NCBI GenBank assembly: GCA_965207565.1 | Contig: CBDBMQ010000016.1 | Span: forward strand, 1-29,082 | Direction: 5' to 3' | DNA: 29,082 bases | Origin: Bin80 sp965207565 | GTDB taxonomy: Bacteria; Bacteroidota; Rhodothermia; Rhodothermales; Bin80 | Shown: in pieces, positions 24,233 to 29,082 of the stretch | Position numbering within the stretch: position 1 is the stretch's first letter | Layout: every line of letters starts with the position of its first letter | Position numbers and translations under genes: made by a program | The notes under the pieces: generated by a model | The model's database searches: none | Told to the model about the DNA's origin: nothing | The model's input: only the letters and a program-made list of their open reading frames with translations

Positions 24233-26254
24233 CTACACCGATCCGCGCAGTGCCCGTACGGCGATCAGCCAATCCATCACGGCTGACTGATTTCGTACGT
24301 AGTACCAGTACGCCTGCTCAATTTCTTCAGGCGGGCGTTTGAGGCGGGGTCCCAACATTTCGCTGGCTGCAAAGACGCCCGTTTGCAGTTGCCATTCGGG
24401 AGCTGGGACGAATTCATCCCGTTCATCAAAGCCGATTAGGGATCGTTTGCCAAGCAGCACGGCGGTCCATTGACGGGTGCGCTCATACCTGCGTGCCCAT
24501 CTGGAATGTGGGCCTGCAATTTTGGAGATCAGCAAAACACCTGGATGAATGAGTGCTCCCACAAGGGCTGCAATAATATCAGATACGCGCCGGGCGGTAT
24601 GCGACCGCAATGCGCCGATGACTTCTTCCGCTTCCAGCAGCATTCGGCTGCCTAGGTTTTCAATGGATGCCTTTCCGATCAGGTGATCCTGTTCTTCTGC
24701 CAGGATGTATGTATGCACCGGGCTTCCTGCAAGTTTTTGCATGAGTGCAAAAATTTCCTTGTTGGTCAGGCTGGAGGACACAAAAATCACGGACTCGATA
24801 TTATAGACGCGGGTAATATCGCGCAATTGATCATAGGTCCCCAGGTGGGGAAGGTTTGATGAGGGGACGTGATCATAATCGTGCGTTGCAATTCCCACGA
24901 GTACATTTTGGGATAACTGCTGCGGGGCGAGCACATTTGTGTCATTGAGGTCACCGACCACAAGCGTCCTTTTTCCCAGACGTTTGCTGGCTTTAGGGAC
25001 CAGGCGCACGGCGGAAAGAAGCAATAAGCAGGCAGGTAGGCTTGCAATCACAACCATACGCGAAAATGCGATCTGCTTGACAAAGAATGATAGTGCTGCG
25101 AGCGACGTCACGGCAATCAGGGATCCCAGAAACACCAGCCCCAGTCGCGGTCCGCTGCCTCGGTACCCGTTCCAGGCTGCAATCACCACGGTAACAATGA
25201 TTGCAAAGAGTGGAGCCAGCCCCCAGTAGAAGACAGGAGGGAATTGCAATCCGGTTTGGAATGACCGGAAAAGTCCCAGTGCAGTCATCACCCCGAAGCA
25301 AGTCACTAGGTCACGCGCGGCTGGATGGCGGAGCGCGTTGCCCAGTATAGTCATGGATCCGCGCACAATGACGGCCAGATGTAAAGCCCACAGAAAGACT
25401 TTTGGATACTCTTCACTCAGGTGCTTCTGCGCGAACCGGACCATTGCTCCATAGAAGAGGCGTACGTACCTGAGATCCCCCTTCTTGGTACTCTCTCCCT
25501 TGTAGTGTATAATTTGAGTATCTGGAGTATAGTAGATCTGCCAGCCGGCTTTTTGGATTCGATAACATAAATCAAGATCCTCGCCATACATAAAAAAGTC
25601 TTCATCAAAGAGGCCGGCTCCGCCACGGCCTGTATCAGCGTGTTCGGGGGCGATCAGCGCAGCACTTCGCAAAAACATGCAAGAGCCACTCAGAGCATCA
25701 ACGGTTGCAACCTGATTCTCGGGCAGGAATGTAAGGTTATAGCGGCCGAAGATTCGGCTGCGCGGAAATAGTCGACTCAGTCCAGTCATCCGGTAAAATG
25801 CAACTGCAGGGGTTGGAAATGATCTGCGACTCTCCAGTGCAAAAGTTCCGTCAGGATTCAAGATCCGGCATCCTACAGACCCGGCATCCGGATGAGTGTC
25901 CATGAAGTCGATCAATACCTTGATCGTTTCCTCTTCAACAATCGTGTCTGGATTCAGGATAAAGAGATATTCTCCAGTTGCCAGACGTATCCCCTGATTG
26001 TTGGCAGCAGAAAATCCAATATTTGCGCGATTGGCAATCACGGTGATATTCGGGAATTCCTCGGCCAGCATCCCCACGGATCCATCCACCGAGTTATTAT
26101 CCACCACAATCACCTCGGATGGAATACCTGCCAGAGATCGTTCAATGCTGCGAAGGGATTGACGAAGCAAATCCCTTACGTTATAATTAACGATGACTAC
26201 GGATACCTTGAGTCGCTCGGAGGATTTGTCGGCAGACACGGGTGGGGCCTTCAA
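24233..26254 (-). CDS. GT2 glycosyltransferase fused to membrane helices and a Rossmann-like domain
   Basis: A 673-residue protein in three parts. Residues about 17-270: family 2 glycosyltransferase of the rhamnosyltransferase type (VSVVIVNYNVRDLLRQSL, EVIVVDNNSVDGS, NIGFSAANNQGI, FILNPDT, SGSCMFLR, MYGEDLDLCYRIQKAGW), with the nucleotide-sugar-binding D and the ED acid. Residues about 290-440: several hydrophobic helices (FYWGLAPLFAIIVTVVIAAW among them). Residues about 448-550: a Rossmann-like fold (KRTLVVGDLNDTNVLAP, LGTYDQLRDITRVYN, VIFVSSS) like the middle domain of WcaJ-type transferases, then another hydrophobic stretch (IIAALVGALIHPGVLLIS). The start is TTG at 26254; the frame has no ATG upstream before a stop, and GTG at 26239 is the other choice. 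Probable role: polysaccharide or O-antigen-like chain assembly at the inner membrane. Confidence 0.85.
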   Translation of the reverse strand: MKAPPVSADKSSERLKVSVVIVNYNVRDLLRQSLRSIERSLAGIPSEVIVVDNNSVDGSVGMLAEEFPNITVIANRANIGFSAANNQGIRLATGEYLFILNPDTIVEEETIKVLIDFMDTHPDAGSVGCRILNPDGTFALESRRSFPTPAVAFYRMTGLSRLFPRSRIFGRYNLTFLPENQVATVDALSGSCMFLRSAALIAPEHADTGRGGAGLFDEDFFMYGEDLDLCYRIQKAGWQIYYTPDTQIIHYKGESTKKGDLRYVRLFYGAMVRFAQKHLSEEYPKVFLWALHLAVIVRGSMTILGNALRHPAARDLVTCFGVMTALGLFRSFQTGLQFPPVFYWGLAPLFAIIVTVVIAAWNGYRGSGPRLGLVFLGSLIAVTSLAALSFFVKQIAFSRMVVIASLPACLLLLSAVRLVPKASKRLGKRTLVVGDLNDTNVLAPQQLSQNVLVGIATHDYDHVPSSNLPHLGTYDQLRDITRVYNIESVIFVSSSLTNKEIFALMQKLAGSPVHTYILAEEQDHLIGKASIENLGSRMLLEAEEVIGALRSHTARRVSDIIAALVGALIHPGVLLISKIAGPHSRWARRYERTRQWTAVLLGKRSLIGFDERDEFVPAPEWQLQTGVFAASEMLGPRLKRPPEEIEQAYWYYVRNQSAVMDWLIAVRALRGSV

Positions 26255-26576
26255 ATGGTGATGAATAATTCCCCCGAAACTAGTTTAGGGCAGATTGGGT
26301 TCAGGTATGGTGACGGGGGAGCCGATTATGTACTTGAGTGAAACAAGTTCAGGGGAAGGCGTCATGGTCGGATCATAACGGTCAAAATTTGTAATAAGTG
26401 GTTGGCAGGTCCTGACCTGCGAATGGCATTCAGATCCATAGCGAAGTACTGCTCAATACCTTGAAGGGGCCGAGTGGAATTTCCCATTGCCAAATTTTTT
26501 GGAGATCACGCTGATGTATTTTGAGTCAAAAGTCGCGCATGCCTCCTGCGTTTTGGTCTTTGTTATGTAGCTGATC
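26255..26576. other. Divergent intergenic region between the GT2 gene and aroK
   Basis: About 320 bases between two outward-reading genes; promoters for the minus-strand run and for aroK should both lie here. A perfect hairpin gcaggt-cctg-acctgc is at 26405-26420, with no T run, so it is more likely a binding site or mRNA structure than a terminator. The string gtcaaaatttg near 26385 resembles a Bacteroidota -7 box with one mismatch but has no clear partner at -33. No gene is seen. Confidence 0.45.
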
Positions 26577-27110
26577 ATGTCTAGAATTTTGCTTACGGGT
26601 TTTATGGGGTGTGGCAAGAGTACAGTCGGAGCAAGGTTGGCCACCCGGCTTTCGGTGGAGTTCATTGACCTGGATGATCGCATCGTCAATCTGGCCGGGG
26701 TGACTGTGGAGCAGATTTTTGTGGAACGAGGGGAGGATGCTTTTCGGGAACTGGAATCTGAGGCTTTGAGGTCGCTGCCGGACAACATTGTCTGTGCGTT
26801 GGGAGGCGGCGCACTGGTGAAGCCCGCGAACCTAGCCTGGGCGCTGAGGGAATCCTGGATGGTTTATCTGCGAGTAGGGTTGACAGAGCTGGTACGCAGG
26901 CTTCAGGAGGACAAGACGGTTCGGCCGTTGTTACAGGACCGCAGCGGCAGTTCACTCCCTCCGAGTCAGATGGAGATACGTATCCGTGATTTACTCGCAC
27001 AACGTGAGCCGATCTACAGCCAGGCACACCAAACCTTGGATCTTGATGGGATGACCCCAGAGGCTGCAGCAGCAAAATGCTGGGAGGCTTACCGGAGTCG
27101 GAATGTTTGA
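26577..27110 (+). CDS. aroK: Shikimate kinase
   Basis: A 177-residue cytosolic kinase that phosphorylates shikimate at O-3 with ATP, the fifth step of the shikimate route to aromatic amino acids. Walker A is GFMGCGKSTVGARLA (residues 8-22). The shikimate-binding Asp is in FIDLDDRI. The helix EDAFRELESEAL carries the conserved Arg. ALGGGALV is the substrate-binding triple-Gly motif. The lid Arg is in DKTVRPLLQD, and a final R lies in RDLLAQREPIY. Length is normal. The start ATG at 26577 gives MSRILLTGFMG. Its 3' end overlaps the 3' end of rnhB by 22 bases. Confidence 0.95.
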   Translation: MSRILLTGFMGCGKSTVGARLATRLSVEFIDLDDRIVNLAGVTVEQIFVERGEDAFRELESEALRSLPDNIVCALGGGALVKPANLAWALRESWMVYLRVGLTELVRRLQEDKTVRPLLQDRSGSSLPPSQMEIRIRDLLAQREPIYSQAHQTLDLDGMTPEAAAAKCWEAYRSRNV

Positions 27111-27676
27111 CGGTGATGTATACTTGGTCCAGTTTCGTGAAGCGCTGCGTAATGCCCCTTGGTTGGATATCCAACGTTACGGTCCCATCCATATTCAGGG
27201 TGCTCACCGTGAAGCTCTTGCATCAAATGATCCCGGGTTACCTTTGCAGCAATCGATGCTGCAGCGATAGAGTGACTCCGTTGATCCCCTTTTACGAGTA
27301 CCAGCTGTGCACAGGATGCATTGGGTAGGTACTGTCTGCCGTCAACCAGGAGGGCTTGTGGCGTGCAATTCAAGGCATCCAATGCACGTTGCATGGCAAG
27401 TAGGGATGCTTTAATAATGTTAAGTGCATCAATTTCGCTCGGACTCGCGTATCCGATCCCGAGATCAACGGCCGTTTTGCGGATTTTTTTCAGAGCATCC
27501 TCCCGTGCATGTTTGCGCAACAGTTTGCTGTCACGAACGCCATCAATGATTAGGTTGGGAGGAAAGATTGCGGCTGCAGCGACAACCGGGCCGGCCAATG
27601 CACCGCGACCAACTTCGTCAATTCCAGCAACATGCGTCAGTTTTTGATTCCATAAAATCGTTTCAAATTTCAGCAT
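27089..27676 (-). CDS. rnhB: Ribonuclease HII
   Basis: A 195-residue nuclease that cuts RNA in RNA-DNA hybrids and removes single ribonucleotides from DNA. Motifs: AGIDEVGRGALAGPVVAAA with the first acidic pair (D, E), DSKLL, ALLVDGR with a catalytic Asp, VKGDQRSHSIAAASIAAKVT with the last Asp of the RNase HII set and SIAAASI, and GYPTKGHYAAL near the end. I choose ATG at 27676 (MLKFETILWNQKL) because the family starts near there. The frame extends upstream to 27787, which would add 37 residues of poor character and approach rho. Divergent from rho, tail-to-tail with aroK. Confidence 0.95.
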   Translation of the reverse strand: MLKFETILWNQKLTHVAGIDEVGRGALAGPVVAAAAIFPPNLIIDGVRDSKLLRKHAREDALKKIRKTAVDLGIGYASPSEIDALNIIKASLLAMQRALDALNCTPQALLVDGRQYLPNASCAQLVLVKGDQRSHSIAAASIAAKVTRDHLMQELHGEHPEYGWDRNVGYPTKGHYAALHETGPSIHHRQTFRLR

Positions 27677-27802
27677 GACACATTTATGGGAACAGGAAGG
27701 TACAGTATTCAGTAGGACTCGTAGGTAGTAATCCTCTCTTACGCGCACAGTTGTTCCTCGGTGCGCATCTTCACACCTAAAACGCATTTCTGTGTGGCAG
27801 TG

Positions 27803-28951
27803 ATGCCAAAACGGCGGGTTGCGGCTTCAAGATCGAAGTCGCCTGAGCAGCCCTTCAAAGGGATGCTTGAAATTATTGGAGATCGCAAGTTCGGTTTTAT
27901 TCGAGAACTACGATCAGGTATGCCGAAAAATGACGGTGATCCATTTTGTCCACCGTCCCTGATCAGTCGGCATAGATTACGAGATGGTGTTGTTTTGGAG
28001 GGATTTCTGCGTCCAGGCAAGAAAGGGGATTTACAGGTCTCCCGTCTGACCAAGGTGATGAATATTGCTCCGGAAGCATGGTCACGCCTGCATGAGTTTA
28101 AAGAGGGGCGGATCATTTACCCGGAGACAAAGCTTGATTTAGTCAAAAGCCCGAATGATATTACTATGCGGGTTGTGGATCTTGCGTGTCCGATTGGGAA
28201 GGGGCAGCGGGCATTGATTGTGGCTCCGCCTCGAACAGGGAAAACGTTAATTCTTAAGGAGATTGCTGCGTCATTGACTCAGAATCATCCCGACATTCAT
28301 CTAGTGGCTCTTTTGGTGGATGAGCGGCCCGAAGAGGTAACGGATTTTCGGCGTAGTACCAAAGCGACGGTATTCGCAAGTTCCAGTGATCAGGAGGAGT
28401 TCAATCATGTACGTGTGTCCGTACTGGCATTTGAGTATGCAAAGCGCCTTGTTGAATTGGGAGACGATGTCGTTCTCCTTTTAGATTCACTCACACGTCT
28501 TGGGCGTACGTTCAATCTTTGGGGGGAAGGTTCGGGTCGGACCATGTCAGGAGGTCTGGATTCGGGGGCAATGCGGATTCCACGGCGGTTGTTCGGCAGT
28601 GCCCGCAATATCGAAGATGGAGGATCGCTGACATTGATTGCTACTGCTTTGATTGAAACGGGTAGCCGAATGGATGAGGTGATCTTTGAAGAGTTCAAAG
28701 GTACTGGGAATGCGGAGATCGTCCTAGACCGGGAGATGGCTCATCGTCGTGTTTGGCCGGCAATCAATCTTAGAAAATCACGAACACGCAACGAGGATTT
28801 GCTTTTGGGGAGTTCAGCTGAGAAGCATAATCGATTATTCCAGGTGCTCAACAGTCGTCGCCCCATGGAGGCCATGCAGGCGCTTACCCGTCACATGCGA
28901 ACTTTTCCAACGAATGATGCGCTTCTTACCGCCCTGGTGCGTGACTATTGA
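27803..28951 (+). CDS. rho: Transcription termination factor Rho
   Basis: A ring-shaped RNA-driven ATPase that ends transcription. From 27803 (MPKRRVAASRSKSPEQ) it is 382 residues; an in-frame ATG at 27761 would add 14. Motifs: the cold-shock-like RNA-binding part (GMLEIIGDRKFGFIRE), then PETKLDL, Walker A VAPPRTGKTLILKEIA, VDERPEEVTDF, ATVFASSSDQEEFNHVRV, Walker B VVLLLDSLTRLGR, the Q-loop area MSGGLDSGAMRIPRRLFGSA and the R-loop EEFKGTGNAEIVLDREMAHR. It lacks the usual N-terminal helical bundle (Rho_N) before the RNA-binding fold, so it is a short Rho. The Walker A contains RT where E. coli has KA. Complete at its 3' end; 131 bases follow to the window edge with nothing recognised. Confidence 0.94.
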   Translation: MPKRRVAASRSKSPEQPFKGMLEIIGDRKFGFIRELRSGMPKNDGDPFCPPSLISRHRLRDGVVLEGFLRPGKKGDLQVSRLTKVMNIAPEAWSRLHEFKEGRIIYPETKLDLVKSPNDITMRVVDLACPIGKGQRALIVAPPRTGKTLILKEIAASLTQNHPDIHLVALLVDERPEEVTDFRRSTKATVFASSSDQEEFNHVRVSVLAFEYAKRLVELGDDVVLLLDSLTRLGRTFNLWGEGSGRTMSGGLDSGAMRIPRRLFGSARNIEDGGSLTLIATALIETGSRMDEVIFEEFKGTGNAEIVLDREMAHRRVWPAINLRKSRTRNEDLLLGSSAEKHNRLFQVLNSRRPMEAMQALTRHMRTFPTNDALLTALVRDY

Positions 28952-29082
28952 TATGTGAAGAATTCCAAACACAAGCAGATTGGTTCTTGCGAAGCATGGA
29001 ACGAGTATCCGACACGATCCCGGATCCACAAAGTTCAACGAGGTTCGACGACATTATTCTCTATATCTAAGATCACTTAGAC

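Noticed and set aside
28952..29082. A gene start after rho
   Set aside because: No open frame with a recognisable N-terminus before the window ends.

Overview
The window looks like part of a bacterial chromosome of the Bacteroidota/Rhodothermota type. This is inferred from gene content: a TonB-dependent receptor with a carboxypeptidase-like N-terminal domain followed by a DUF4249 lipoprotein, a DUF5916 outer-membrane protein, two type IX secretion (T9SS/Por) C-terminal sorting domains, a short Rho, and start codons with weak or no Shine-Dalgarno sites, including two TTG starts. Genus and species cannot be read from the sequence.

The left half (1 to about 15.7 kb) is accessory, scarred DNA. 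It holds two copies (about 95% identical by eye) of the end of a T9SS-exported DUF1501-type protein, at 1-403 and 4358-4762. Both genes are broken. Between them are a DUF5916 gene with two one-base G insertions (1189-3383) and a 59-codon fossil of an FAD-dependent disulfide oxidoreductase (3384-3563). Downstream of the second copy lies an antisense scrap resembling the end of pnuC. Next comes a fossil of a type I restriction methylase gene (hsdM), interrupted by a complete IS1634-family element (5046-7188) with 18-bp inverted ends and a 6-bp target duplication. An intact-looking outer-membrane uptake module follows: an unknown lipoprotein (7907-8971), a TonB-dependent receptor (9105-11591) and a DUF4249 lipoprotein (11602-12540). 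The half closes with a transposase gene (12681-14968) that fuses a DUF4338/DruA domain, as in the Druantia anti-phage system, to a Tn5/IS4-type DDE transposase. It is split by one frameshift and has a hairpin over its start codon.

The right half (15.7-29 kb) is mostly conserved household genes. A minus-strand run from 26254 down to 15735 has small gaps and may be one operon: a GT2 glycosyltransferase fusion, accA, nadC, an M20 amidohydrolase with one frameshift, a polyprenyl-phosphate sugar transferase, an ABC-F ATPase, an FG-GAP repeat protein and pnuC. Themes are surface polysaccharide (two glycosyl enzymes), fatty acid synthesis (accA) and NAD supply (nadC, possibly pnuC). On the far right are aroK (+), rnhB (-, overlapping aroK tail to tail) and rho (+).

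The most unusual points are the DruA-transposase fusion with its start-codon hairpin, the antisense pnuC-like tail that appears beside both DUF1501/T9SS gene ends, and the density of one-base indels. The indels may be real decay or assembly error; reads would decide. No CRISPR array, tRNA or rRNA was seen.
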